Below are positions 25,285-36,844 of a stretch of 64,000 nt of DNA, piece by piece. How positions within the stretch are numbered: position 1 is the stretch's first letter; each line of letters opens with the position of its first letter. This stretch comes from Diphasiastrum complanatum (taxonomy: Eukaryota > Streptophyta > Lycopodiopsida > Lycopodiales > Lycopodiaceae): contig CM055101.1 of assembly GCA_029204225.1 (NCBI GenBank), forward strand, positions 62,996,171-63,060,170, written 5' to 3'. Under the pieces are notes generated by a model. That model had not been told where the DNA came from and did not search any database. It was given only the letters and a program-made list of their open reading frames with translations. A program made the position numbers and the translations under genes.

Positions 25285-26780
25285 TTATGTGCTTGCGTAA
25301 TGGCTAACACAGGAGCATGGAATTGTTGCCCTTCCGGTGGTATCCTTGTTGGAACTGCTGGTTGTTGTATTGCAATGGAGTGTAGTGGTGCACTGGTTCC
25401 AGGACTTAATGGGCAATTCTTGAAGCAGCGTCCATAACCGCATTCTCAGCAAAAGGATGTATATTGTCTTTTGTAAAGACATTCCATAATTCTGTGTCCT
25501 TCGCGTGGCAGGATTGATAAATGGTTCATCTGGTCCATACCATTGTTGCTGCTCAAGTTGAGATGGTACTTGCATCTCTGGTTCTGCTGCTGTTAGGTTT
25601 ACATGGGCCACTTGTTGATTGGCTGGCCCTGGTGGTGCAGGTAAGGCCATACGTTGTTGCTGATTTGGTGCGCCGTACCTCGGTGCCACGTTTGGTGCCC
25701 CTTGATGATATGGATAAGAAGTCTGATAAGGACTTCTCTTTTGTTGGACAATCCGCGGGTTTAAAGGGCAAAATGCCGTATCGTGCGATATTGCATTGCA
25801 TAGATGGCAAAATCTATATGTCAATCTCAGATTTTGCTTTAGGATTGGACACTCGTTTGCTGTATGGTTTTGTGTGCATACTGAATACCATACATTCTCA
25901 TGTCGGGGATATTGTAGCCGGGTTGATTCTAGTACATGTGGCATTGTTGTTACAGCTCCTTGTAAGGCTTTCAATTTCTGATCAAACTGCGCCGTAAGTT
26001 GCTCCATCTGTTGTTTGTGTAATTTTGTCATTTGATCCAACAATAGTTCTGTGTATAGCGTGGATGCGTTTGATGATGATGATGCTATCGAGGGAGTAGG
26101 AGTATGGGTGGATGGATATTCGTCGTCAGTCCCCTCATCCTCTTCTCTGATGGCATCTTCCATAGCTTCTTGCAGAGTAGTGTACTGCTCCCGTCGTTTC
26201 AGTTCTCTTCTGATGCTTCGTGGTAGTCTGGCTAGGAACCACATGATCACCGCATGATCGGGAGTTAGCTGCACTGCACTCGGATCGTAGATGTTTGACC
26301 CGTTCAATGTAGTCCTTGACCCTTTCTCATTTTCCCATCTTGACTTTGCTCAGCAGGAGAAACGGGTCTTCCAAGAACTTCCTTGGTTTAAAGCACGTGA
26401 TGAGAGCTGCTTTAACCGCTTCCCAGGTAGATTTTTCTTCCTCAAACAGGATGAAAAACCAATCTTGAGCTACTGCTAATAAGGACATGGGGAACAACAT
26501 CAACTTTTCTATATGTGTCCGTTCGTCGTAGATCTCACAAGCTTACTCGTAGATCTAGAGGAAGCGGATGGGATCTGATGATCTGTTATATTTTGGTATT
26601 TCCATCCGTGGTGCTCTCCGGACTACTTGCAAGGGAGCGACAGGTACGAGTTGACCTATTGGATCCATAGGTGCTGGTTTTGGTTCTGCCTCTTGTTGCG
26701 CAGTTGCTAATCTAGGAAGGTGTGGTGCTTGATTTGTTGTCCTTCTTGCTACTGATCATCCAGATATCAGATTCATCCGA
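25285..26780 (-). pseudogene. Gypsy gag remains of relic E
   Basis: The longest frame (26307-25285, 340 codons) has a gag-like helical start (TPDHAVIMWFLARLPRSIRRE), a Ser/Thr-rich linker, a Gln-rich coiled stretch (residues about 85-115), two Cys/His clusters (CTQNHTANEC; CHLCNAISHDTAFC) and a Pro/Gln-rich tail. Gag-like sequence continues to the edge of element F. Confidence 0.75.
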
Positions 26781-26794
26781 TGGTGGGTTCCAAA

Positions 26795-27495
26795 TGTGAA
26801 GAATTGCCAAAAATTGGCAAATCTAGCTTGATCAAAAACCATGTAGAATAGTGTAAATTGTGTACACAAGTGGGTCCCACACATGTGAGGCCATGATGCC
26901 ACATGGGAAACCCATCCTAATGTAGGTTAGGTCAAGTCATGAGAGTTGGTCATGTCTATTTGGTGGTCATCCCTACTTTATAGGACCTACACCTAAGTTT
27001 AAGGTGAAAATTTGACCAACTAGCTACCTACCAAGCATAACTCTAGGAAATAGACTAGGGTTTCATTTTAGGTCAAGGAGAGTGAGTTAACTTCCTTATT
27101 ACATGCTGGAAATCCACCTAACTTCAAGAAGGAAGTCGAATTTGCTATGTATTCCCTCTCTCCATAGTGAGAAGAAAGAAAATTTTTGGAGCTCATTAGC
27201 AATCTCAAGCTAGTTCACTATGTACATTGAGTTTTTGTGATCCAAATGAAACCAAATCAATTTCTACTTGTTTCTCAGGTTGAAGGCCGTACTACAGCTG
27301 GTAGTACACACGTGTGGTCTCGGATTTCAATGTTTATCAATGCTTTTGATTGTTAATGCTTGTTGTTTGTCAAATTGCCAATCTAGATCAACTTTTTTGT
27401 GTCTAGTTTTTTGATAGATTCTTAAGCAAGCATCCAATCACTCTTGTGGATCTTTTGTAGATCCATTTATGGTCCTAAATTATAGTACTTTCACA
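26795..27495 (+). repeat. 5' LTR of element F
   Basis: The LTR runs from TGTGAAG to TTTCACA. It holds cacacatgtgag (about 26879) and acacacgtgtgg (about 27306), both CACRTGTG-type palindromes also seen in the LTRs of elements B and G. Confidence 0.93.
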
Positions 27496-28300
27496 TGGTA
27501 TCAGAGCCAAGTACAAGAGCATAAGCCATTGATCTAATGCAAATCCATTTTTAGCAAGTTTTGGTGCTAAAAGCTAGTATTGAGAGGGCAAGCTAGAATC
27601 TTGATTTTGGTGAGGAGATTTGATCCCAAACTTGGTAGGGGTCCAAATCCGTACTGTCCACATGTGTGGGCACCTCTGAACCTGCATTTAATGCATGGTA
27701 TTCATTTTATCCAAAAAAATTCAATTTGTGAGCTATTGGTGTAATTTTTGGTGGAGATTCTAGGATAATCTACCAAGATCATTTGCCATTGATTAGATTT
27801 GAATTTGTTTCATGGAATCTAATTAATCTAGGCTGAGTTCAAGTCCTATTAAGGTTAAAAATAGGTCTTGAAAGTACACCAAGAAGGAAGAAAGAGATTA
27901 AGTCATTTTTTTGTCCAAAAATAGCCAAATTTGGCAAGATTTGATTGTAAGTAGATTTCACATCATCTTATCTTCATTCCAACTTTGTGAGGGAGTGCTA
28001 GAACTGAGATTATAAGTCCATTTGTTGGATTAGAAATCTAATTTGAGTGAAAAACTACAAGAGAGAGACCTTAGTGAGTTTCTAGAGACAATCAAATCCA
28101 TTTCTTGGCAAGATTTGTTTGAAAGTAGTTTTCACTTCATCTTATCTTCATTCCAGCTTTGTGAGGGAGTGATAGAACTGTGATTATAAGTCCATTTGTT
28201 GGATTAGAAATCAAATTTGAGTGAAACACTGCAAGTGTGAGACCTTTGTGAGTTTCAAGTCAATCAAATCTATTTCTTGTTTGTAGAAGTCACTAGTAAG

Positions 28301-29659
28301 ATGGGATCTGCTGGAGCATACCTTCTAGAAGCTAGTGAGAGGTTGACTATTTGGAAGGTTAGAATGGAGTCACTCTTAGTGCTCCAAGACCTTTATGAGT
28401 TCTTGATTGAAGATGAAGATGAACCTCTAGGTGCACAGGAGTTAGCTAGATACAAGAAGAGATCTAGGCTTGCACTTCATTGTGTGAAGATGAATGTGAG
28501 CAATGATTTGTTGAGAGAAGTATCAGCTTGTACTAATGCTAAAGATGCTTGGGAGTCTGTAAAATCAATCTATGATTCTAGCAACACTTCTATAGTTCTT
28601 ATGCTTAGAAATCAAATTTTGCAAAGCATGAGGAGAAGTGAGGAGAGTGCACAGGATTATGTACTCAGAATCAAGTCTCTAAATAGGGAGTTGGCTTCCA
28701 TTGGAGAGAAGATTCATGACGGAGAGCTTGTACAAATTGTCCTTAATGGTCTAGGAGATGACTTTGCAAATTTGGTCCAAAGTTTTGCCATCCAAGACAC
28801 TATGCCAACTATAGAAAAACTTCACAGTGTATTAGTGGCTGAAGAGTGTAGGATGCTCCGTGCAAAATCTAGGATGAGTTTCTTGTCTTTGCAGGTTGGT
28901 GATGAGAAAGCCAATTTCTCATTCAAGGGCAAAAAGAAGACCAATGGAAAGAAGAAGCATCCAAAGGAGGCCAAAGAAGAGGATGATGCATCAAGTTCAA
29001 AGAACAAGTCAAAGCAAAAATGCTTCTTTTGTGGAAAGAAGGGGCATTATGCATCTGAATGCTACAAGAGGCTAAGAGCACAAGTGGAGGAGGACAAACA
29101 AGGAAACCTTGCAAAGGAGGAGGAGGAGGATGAAGTAGATGTATTCTTGATGGCATCTACATCCTCACCAACAAGCAATAGCAATTCAAGAGACAATTGG
29201 TGGATCGACAGTGGGGCTAGCTCCCACATGTCTTGTGAAAAGGACTTTTTCTCAACCTTACACTCATTCAATGATGCTAAAAAGTTTGTCTTTACTGCAA
29301 ATGATGAAGAGTGTAGGATAGATGGTGTTGGCACCATCTCTTTGTATCTAGAATCCTCAAAATGCATGGATCTAGAAAATGTCCTTTATGTACCATCAAT
29401 CACCAAGAATATGCTTAGTGTTGGTCTACTCTTAGAGAGTGGTTTGGATGTCCACTTTAAGCATGGTGTTTGCTTCATCTTGGAGAATGATGTTTGCATT
29501 GCAAAGGGATTTAAACATGGAAGATTGTTTAAGTTGGAAGCTAGTGTTGCTTTTGAAAGAATGAGCTTGCCGAAGGAGGAGATCACTCAAGAGGAGATCT
29601 TGGCAAAGTGTGATCTTGCTTGCATTGAGGAGGAGCATCAAAAGGAGGAAGATCTTTAG
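28301..29659 (+). CDS. gag-protease polyprotein of element F
   Basis: The likely start is the ATG at 28301 (aagATGGGATC); an in-frame ATG also occurs at 28277. The first half is Copia gag (an SAGAYLLEASERLTIWKVRM block, then a UBN2-like helical region to about residue 200). A Lys/Glu-rich linker follows, then a CCHC zinc knuckle (CFFCGKKGHYASEC, about residues 248-261 counted from 28277). Next is a Copia aspartic protease region with WWIDSGASSHM (about residue 307). It ends shortly after GRLFKL, where pre-integrase begins in full elements. The frame looks whole. A product would package RNA and mature itself, but reverse transcription would need help from another element. Confidence 0.8.
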   Translation: MGSAGAYLLEASERLTIWKVRMESLLVLQDLYEFLIEDEDEPLGAQELARYKKRSRLALHCVKMNVSNDLLREVSACTNAKDAWESVKSIYDSSNTSIVLMLRNQILQSMRRSEESAQDYVLRIKSLNRELASIGEKIHDGELVQIVLNGLGDDFANLVQSFAIQDTMPTIEKLHSVLVAEECRMLRAKSRMSFLSLQVGDEKANFSFKGKKKTNGKKKHPKEAKEEDDASSSKNKSKQKCFFCGKKGHYASECYKRLRAQVEEDKQGNLAKEEEEDEVDVFLMASTSSPTSNSNSRDNWWIDSGASSHMSCEKDFFSTLHSFNDAKKFVFTANDEECRIDGVGTISLYLESSKCMDLENVLYVPSITKNMLSVGLLLESGLDVHFKHGVCFILENDVCIAKGFKHGRLFKLEASVAFERMSLPKEEITQEEILAKCDLACIEEEHQKEEDL

Positions 29660-29674
29660 GATCAGCTTCAAAGC

Positions 29675-30600
29675 ATGAGAGTTCCAAGGGAGTCCTCAAT
29701 GACAATGGCCGAGTCATCAAATTGCATGCAAATTGTCCATTCAAGTGTGCATCTTGCAAGGGTGGTGAGCATTGGAGAGTCTACTATCTTTGAATACTTT
29801 TTGGAAAGTATTAGTAGACGTGAGGTGACTTGTTTCTTACCTTTAAGATCCATGGTGTTTATTACCTTGTATGACAAGACAATGAAATGGGATGCTTTGA
29901 AATCTACATTTGTTGTTGATAAAGCAATCTCATTGGATAACTATTTTTGTAATAGTTTGAATAGAGTCATAAAAGATGAAACATCATTTGCTTTGGAAAT
30001 CTTTGTGTCCACATGCTTTGTGCATGATCATTCCAATGTAAGGACCAAAGATTATCCTATTTCAATGATAGGAATAATGGTAGTGTTTTGCTCTTCAAGT
30101 AGAGATTGTAGAATCTACTTGTTTTCAACCAAAGAATTTGTCAATGGTGGAAATGTGATCTTTCAAGAGTGGAAGATTTGTAAACTTGAAGAAGCACCTT
30201 TAAATCAACACATTATTCAATTCATTGATGTTTTGGAGTCAAGTCAAGTGGAGGATCAGGCTCAAGACCCGAGGACTCCAAGAAGAATCTTGAGTATCAA
30301 GATAGAGCCATCAAGGCTCAATCATATGGATCAAGCAAGGCAAGTTGTCTTTGGCAACATTATTTATGCACTTAATATTTTAACTGATGTATCTTCAAGT
30401 GCACAAAATGCCTTGGAATCCATGGCTTGGCATGATGTTTAGTTTTGAAGTGTGCTACATGTATATAGACACATTTATGGAACATCTTGTAAGGGATCCT
30501 CTAAGAGGTGGTGAAAGATCCTTCATGGACATCATTCTCTATTGGAGTCTCAAAAGTTCCTTGTTTGTAGCTGGATTTTTTAGACACTTCTAAAAGCTTT
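29675..30600 (+). pseudogene. Diverged integrase-C-terminal-like remains of element F
   Basis: A 255-codon frame (29675-30442) has little recognisable sequence except SSSRDCRIYLFSTKEFVNGGNVIFQE (about 30096-30170, written here in part). This recalls the LGYS-x-GYR-x-SRDVxFxE stretch at the end of Copia integrase. No integrase core is visible. The 3' end leads into the polypurine tract. Confidence 0.5.
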
Positions 30601-30652
30601 CATTGATCTATCAAGAGAGGTGTAAATAGATCAAGCTAAATTTGAGGAGGAG

Positions 30653-31353
30653 TGTGAAGAATTGCCAAAAATTGGCAAATCTAGCTTGATCAAAAACCAT
30701 GTAGAATAGTGTAAATTGTGTACACAAGTGGGTCTCACACATGTGAGGCCATGATGCCACATGGGAAACCCATCCTAATGTAGGTTAGGTCAAGTCAAGA
30801 GAGTTGTTCATGTCTATTTGGTGGTCATCCCTACTTTATAGGACCTACACCTAAGTTTAAGGTGAAAATTTGACCAACTAGCTACCTACCAAGCATAACT
30901 CTAGGAAATAGACTAGGGTTTCATTTTAGGTCAAGGAGAGTGAGTTAACTTCCTTATTACATGCTGGAAATCCACCTAACTTCAAGAAGGAAGTCGAATC
31001 TGCTATGTATTCCCTCTCTCCATAGTGAGAAGAAAGAAAATTTTTGGAGCTCATTGGCAATCTCAAGCTAGTTCACTATGTACATTGAGTTTTTGTGATC
31101 CAAATGAAACCAAATAAATTTCTACTTGTTTCTCAGGTTGAAGGCCGTACTACAGCCTGTAGTACACACGTGTGGGCTCGGATTTCAATGTTTATCAATG
31201 CTCTTGATTGTTAATGCTTGTTGTTTGTCAAATTGCCAATCTAGATCAACTTTTTTGTGTCTAGTTTTTTGATAGATTGTTAAGCAAGCATCCAATCACT
31301 CTTGTGGATCTTTTGTAGATCCATTTATGGTCCTAAAGTACAGTACTTTCACA
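30653..31353 (+). repeat. 3' LTR of element F
   Basis: This copy is nearly identical to the 5' LTR, preceded by gaggaggag and followed by the target copy TCAAA. Confidence 0.93.
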
Positions 31354-31699
31354 TCAAAGTAGCTGGATCTTGCTTGTACAGTGGGATGCAGTTTGGATCT
31401 TAAGAATCTGATCGGCCGAAAGTGAAATTTAGGCCTTGTACGGTGGTTTTTCCTCGATAACTTTTTACTCCTTGCATTGATTGACCTGAGATTTTGACAG
31501 TAGTTGGATATGGTGCAGATCTTTCCACTGATCTAGTTTGTGAGGGTTCTTTCATGCGAGGGTTGGTTGTGTGAGGGTTCTTTAGCTGTTCTGCAGGTAA
31601 AAAACTTTGATATCTCTCAGTTATTTGGGAAGTAACTCTCTCAAGGATCACAATAGCTGAATCTAGGTTAGATTTGACTTTGGAATTCTCTGTGAGAGT

Positions 31700-32345
31700 T
31701 AACTCTTGCACCAAGTGAAAATTTCATTGTATGCGAGGGTCCAAAACCACTATTTTGGCTTGATTTTCACCAAATCTCTATACTAACTCTCGCAGGCTTT
31801 ATCATTGATGGAGATTAACATTCTGAGTCGATTGAAATGGTCTGCGAGAGTTCTTACTAGAAGGATTTGCTGGATCTTCACTTTTTAGTGATTTTTTAAC
31901 ACTTAAACCCAATTTTCTACTCATTAGAATCAAACTAACTCTCGCAGGCTCTTCTGTGTCCTTGTCTCATTGAGATGGAACTTGAGAATCCTCTACGAGA
32001 GTTCTTGACCACTAAAACTGAAAATTTTAGTGTCTGCAAGGGTTCTCTAGTACTTTCCCATCTTTTTTTCACTGAGAACTCTCGCACGGGCTCTTAGACA
32101 TCAAACTAACTCTCACAAGCTTTTGTGTATCCTGGTCTCAATGAGATGGAATTTCAGAGGGCTCTGCGAGAGTTCTGGTGAAGATTTGGATTTTTTTGGA
32201 TTTTTTCAAGTGTTTTTTTGAATTTTTTTTATGATTTTTCTCTAATTTTTACAATCTGCTTGGAACTAACTCTCGTAGACTTCTATGCAGGTCTGGGACA
32301 ATACCTAGAGCTGCTGCCAGTCATGCAAGGGTTAACTCTTACTGG
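31700..32345 (-). repeat. Hairpin-prone repeat array in the leader of Gypsy relic E
   Basis: On the plus strand the blocks 'aactctcgcaggct' and 'ctgcgagagttc' alternate: aactctcgcagg near 31786, tgcgagagttc near 31841, aactctcgcagg near 31940, acgagagttc near 32002, aactctcacaag near 32107, tgcgagagttc near 32167, aactctcgtag near 32269. Each pair could fold into a stem of about 8-10 bp. Spacing is about 55-70 bp within pairs. Confidence 0.75.
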
Positions 32346-32639
32346 TTTTGGAGATCTTAAAATCTGATGAGATTTTAGGCTCTTTTTCCCTCCAAAATGC
32401 AGATTGGTGTGTTTTTTGGTTTTTTGGCTGGTTGGTTTGAATTCAAGCCCTTAGAGGTTGTTCAGGGCCTCCTCTACCCTCTTACACCTCCTTCGCTAGT
32501 TGTGAACTGTCCAAACACAAAAAAACACAAAACTAACTCTAAACACCAAAAATCTACCTAAAATTATTCTAAAAAGCAAGAAATAGCTAAAATGCAACTA
32601 CACTAGTTAGTGGAAACCTATCCCCGGCAACGACGCCAC

Positions 32640-33443
32640 TGTAGGATCTCCGATATGCTATTGTAGTAGCCCTCCCGCCTGTCAACAAGGGTTAGTTCAC
32701 TGGATAGCACCTAACTATGCATAGATGCTACTTCTAGTTAGTTCCCTACTTTTCGTCTAACTCTACCACCGCTAACGCTACTTTTGCTAACTCTACTCCT
32801 CTAGACTACCTTCATCATGATTGTAGCTGAAAGGAAAAGGAAAATTAGAAGAGATTGAGAAGAGAAGAGGGAAAGAGAGTGGTAGAAGGTGAAAGTGGAG
32901 GTTAGCTCAAATGCTCCTTATGCTTGCTAATGGAGAAACATTAACTAAGACAACCAATAAACATGAAAATAGAAAGCAATGAAAACACAATCAAAAGCAT
33001 TAGCAAGTAGTGAATAGCAGATGAGGATGCTTCTCTCCAAAAAGTGGTAGAGTTTTCTCCTTCTCATTAAGCATGGAAATAGAGTACAAGTGGTGCCTTT
33101 TTATAAATGGGAAGGCCTTTGCCCCAAAATCCTATTGGCTAATATTTACATTGATCCTATCCATTCATCTTGGACCCAACTTGATCCAAGGGTCCACAAA
33201 AAGTACATTGGAAACCACAAGATTCATGTGAGTCTAAAATTGGACCCAAATCAAAAAAGTAAACTCTAAGTTTAAAATTGACTTTGGGCCTCAAGTTTTA
33301 TTTTAATTACAAGGGGCCCAAGTCTATTATTTTATTTACAACTCAACTTGCGTGCTCATTGGGCCATGGGCTTATACGCGCAGGATGCCATGCCCTCGCA
33401 ACACAATATTATTTATTTACAATTCTCGGGAATGCCCCCAACA
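32640..33443 (-). repeat. 5' LTR of Gypsy relic E
   Basis: On the minus strand it starts TGTTGGGGGCATTCCC and ends CCTACA, followed by the primer-binding site. Related LTR pieces occur at 55828-56365 (plus sense), 57645-57805 and 63671-64000 (minus sense). It contains a purine-rich block on the plus strand near 32830-32900. Confidence 0.88.
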
Positions 33444-35882
33444 AAGATCAACTCTGATGGTTTTGGTTGATGACTATCTTTTGTGTGTAAGAGCTATTGC
33501 CTAGATTCAAATCATATTTGGTAGCTCTGAGTAATGTACAATTATACAACATTTGGAGAATGTATTGGTTTCACAACTTCGTAACATCTTTTTTGTAATA
33601 TATGTGGAAATAAAGTCCTTGCACGTGGTGCAAAAAAATCAAGAAAATGATATTTATTTTTATCATCTCAAGCATCTTTCTATTGGCAGAGTCAAGATGA
33701 GACTCAAGAAGCTTACCCTTGATTCATAGACGTATAGGATGTAGTAAGATATTGAGAAAGTTGTGATAGTCAAGATGAAATATTCTTGGTCAAAAGAGAA
33801 TATTCTAATCCAAAAGCTCTAAATTTCATGTTTGAAAAACTCATGGAATTCGAGAAGTTCGTCATCTTCAACTATGATGAGAGTTTGTGCCTTTTTGCAA
33901 GTTTCGAATTATTCATAATTTATGTTCTACTATAGACCATGAAGTGAAAAGATCTCATTGTTCAAGATCTAAATCAAATATGTAGGTTGTGACCTACTTT
34001 GATCCATTGTTCAAGATATAGAGTCATTATGCAGAACATGCTCAAGTTCTCATTCAATTTTATAGATTGTTTTGCATGGCTATTCAAAAACTCAACCATT
34101 TATGCAAAGCTTTTTCAATTTTCCATGTATCTATGGAAGTTCTTGTTTGTTATAGAACCAAAAGACTTCCTACATGCTGTGACATAAGGTTTTGGAGTGG
34201 AACTAAAAATTCCAACAATTTAGGTATTTCTTAATTTCGTTTTGAGAGTGCTTATATGAATGTGTTTCAAATCATCTATTGTTACGCAATATGAAGTGAT
34301 ATTTATCAATCCCCAACTATGGCACCCAAAGCTTGAATTATCCATTGCTAGAAAATGCATGCAAGAGTCTAGTCATTTAATCTATTTCAATACAATCTCA
34401 GTGTTGTTATTTATTTTCTTTTATTTTTCAAAGAGAAAGCAACTTTGAATGATTTATCATGAATTCCAAATAAATTTATCTCTCTTTTCTTTTGAAAACC
34501 TTGAAAACTTAGTCCTCCTTCCTCCTTTCAAGTTATTGAAATATATGTTGTAATTGTGAAAGATGATAATTGGCCTTTGATGCTTTTAATGAAAAAATAG
34601 AGTTAAAAATATCACTTAGCTCTTTAGGTGTTTTACTTTTAACTTTTTTTGCAATTGTCCTTCACTAAATAAAGAAGTGTTTCTCATAGAACCTTGACAT
34701 GATCCTCAATTATGAAGATTAAGAAGAACATTGTACTCTATATAAAACCGAAGAAGAAATATTTTATCACATCACTCTTCACTTTGGACATCACTATGCT
34801 TTTTATTCCTATTTAGTTGAATTTTGGTGAGTACTCATGCTAATAGCTTCTTCTTTTTGTGACTATAAACATAGCACATAGCCATAGAACCTGGAAGAGA
34901 ATGCTTATGTCACATTGGTAAGGTTCAATACACCATTCTCTTAGAGTTCTTGATAACTAGCACAATTTTGATATGTGAGGTTAACACTTAGTTTAGATTG
35001 TACTCATACTTTTATTATTTTTTTCAAGGTTGCCACACTTTAGCTTATAATCTTGACAACTTGAAACACGTTTGGAGCTCATTAACTAGATTTCTCCCAA
35101 CCTATTAGAACATATCACAATTCTTCCCTAGAGGCTTGTATATTCTTTTCTTGTTGTATTTTTAGTCATATAAAGAAGTAGCGTCTCATGTATGAAATTC
35201 CAACAATAAAATATCATCATTCATCATTTTATATTTTGAGAGCAGACATTCACTTTATGCATATTTTTAAGTCATACAAAATCTCATTCTCATTTCTTTT
35301 CCAAATGCATGTTTCTCATATGCAATGCCACACTTGGACCCTTTTTGGTCCATAAAGCCATAGAAAATGCTACATGTTTGATTTATAATTCCTTCTACCT
35401 AATACACATAATCTTCATCTATATATTGAATGAAAGACACAAAAAAACACAAATTTACAAGTTCGTGCCATAATGATTTTTATCATGTATTTTACACTTG
35501 ACGATCTTTTCTTGCATGATATGCTTTAATGACTCTAAACATTTTGTCATTACCATGATAAAATATTCCTTTTGTCCTAAAAATTAACCACCATAATGTA
35601 TTTATGAAATATACCTTTATATATATATCATAAAGATCCACACAAGCCTTTTAGTCTCAAACTAATTTCAATGTGCTATATCTTAAATAGTAGAAAATAA
35701 GAGTTCAAACTTAACTTAAACAATAATTGTATATATATATATCATAAAACTTGCCTAATTAATTAATCTAGAGCATAAAAGATTGTAAAAAAATCTCCTC
35801 GATTTCTTTTGCTTTTGAAAAGAAATTTTTGATAAAGGGCTATGAACTTATGTACACTTTTGCACATGTGTATGGGTGCACC
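33444..35882. other. AT-rich spacer
   Basis: I see no gene, LTR or pol motif on either strand. Short AT runs (for example near 35615 and 35732) and weak open frames up to about 60 codons occur. Confidence 0.55.
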
Positions 35883-35953
35883 CATGCATCCTCCTCTCCT
35901 CACCCATGCATGAGCTTTTTTTAACTTAAAAAACTTGGGGAGGAGGATGCATG
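35883..35953. repeat. Inverted repeat able to form a long hairpin
   Basis: Arms catgcatcctcctc (35883-35896) and gaggaggatgcatg (35940-35953) are perfect 14-bp complements. The space between them contains a second, A/T-rich inverted stretch (ttttttaacttaaaaaa). A further partial copy (cctcctccccatgcatgcat) follows near 35975. This could be part of a small foldback or MITE-type element, but no flanking target duplication was found. Confidence 0.8.
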
Positions 35954-36221
35954 TATTGGGGAAAAGGATGCATGGCCCTCCTCCCCATGCATGCATCTAA
36001 GGGGCCCACTCCAAATTCAAATTATCCTTTACTAACACACATAGTGTTTTGAAGTGCATGTACATACTTTCAAGGTGAAAGGTGTTAAACAAATGAGACT
36101 TTCATTATCAAAAATTTGAAGGGTGCTCTAAGGATTTTTAAATTATCAGACTTTCCATGGGAAAGGTTGAAATAAAAATGCAATCGGCCTCCATTGCCCA
36201 TCAACGATGGGCACTCTTTAC

Positions 36222-36227
<6 letters not shown>

Positions 36228-36268
<41 letters not shown>
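36228..36268. repeat. (TA)n microsatellite
   Basis: About 20 TA units. Just before it is a small inverted repeat, gcccatc-aac-gatgggc (36197-36213). Confidence 0.97.
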
Positions 36269-36272
<4 letters not shown>

Positions 36273-36844
36273 GAACAAATACAGAACAGTTCCGTTCCGT
36301 GGAAAAATCCCATGGAACGTACAAAACATGGGTGGGTTTTTTTTTTAAATTCAATTTTTTTTTATCATATGGACCATGTATACATTTAACATTGAAGAAA
36401 GTGGCAATTTTTTTTTTAAATAGCAAAAACCCTCTTTGATCCTTGATCCACCACTTGTACACTACTTTAGGATTTGTGGGTTACAGTTTAGGAATTGGTG
36501 TCAATACAAAGTGTCTCTATAAGAGCAATTGATTTCTCTAGTGGCTATACTGTTCAAAGTACCTATTGATGCTCTCTAGATTTCTCCGGTCGTTCTCTCT
36601 CAATCATGGCCACAGTACATGTTGGTTTGGTGTTGAATAGCAATATAAGATTGTAGTGGATAGGCGCAGATTTGGTCAACACAAGTTGGTTGATGTTCCG
36701 TCTCAGACATAGAAAGCCAGCTCCAAGGTACTACAGTCGATTCTGCATTGAGCAGAAGCTTGCTCATTGTTGAAATGGAAAAATAATCCATCTTGACTTT
36801 AAACTTGCTACAAATATTGTACCATGCAAGTATGTTGTTCATAA

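Larger units (their letters stand above)
26795..31353 (+). mobile_element. Copia-type element F, young, gag-protease only
   Basis: LTRs lie at 26795-27495 and 30653-31353, both 701 bp. By eye they differ at about 13 positions, so they are roughly 98 percent identical. The primer-binding site tggtatcagagcc starts at 27496, and the polypurine tract gaggaggag lies right before 30653. The target copies are ccaaa (26790-26794) and tcaaa (31354-31358), one base apart. The internal region is 3.1 kb. It has a 460-codon gag-protease frame that looks whole, then a diverged stretch. No reverse transcriptase or RNase H is recognised. It inserted into Gypsy relic E. Confidence 0.92.
23137..33443 (-). mobile_element. 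Ty3/Gypsy relic E on the minus strand, with element F inserted
   Basis: From right to left the relic has a 5' LTR (33443-32640), a primer-binding site reading gtggcgtcgttgccgggg on the minus strand (32639-32622), and a long leader with hairpin-prone repeats (to 31359). Copia-type element F (26795-31353) interrupts it. Then follow gag with two zinc-knuckle-like Cys/His clusters (26780-25285), protease (about 25132-24233), and the start of reverse transcriptase (about 23700-23230). No 3' LTR is seen. The primer site and gag layout suggest the Athila/Tat group. It is broken, with several breaks, and older than F. Confidence 0.85.

Noticed and set aside
25521-25997. Plus-strand 158-codon frame inside the Gypsy region.
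   Set aside because: It is antisense to the better supported gag frame with its Cys/His clusters.
28301-29659. A 460-codon frame as a possible host zinc-finger protein.
   Set aside because: It lies between LTRs with primer site and polypurine tract, and has the order gag, CCHC knuckle and Copia protease.
33999-34448. Two 62-codon frames rich in aromatic residues.
   Set aside because: Length and composition are as expected by chance in AT-rich spacer, and no motif is present.
36085-36462. Frames with long Ile-Tyr repeats on both strands.
   Set aside because: They are translations of the (TA)n microsatellite.
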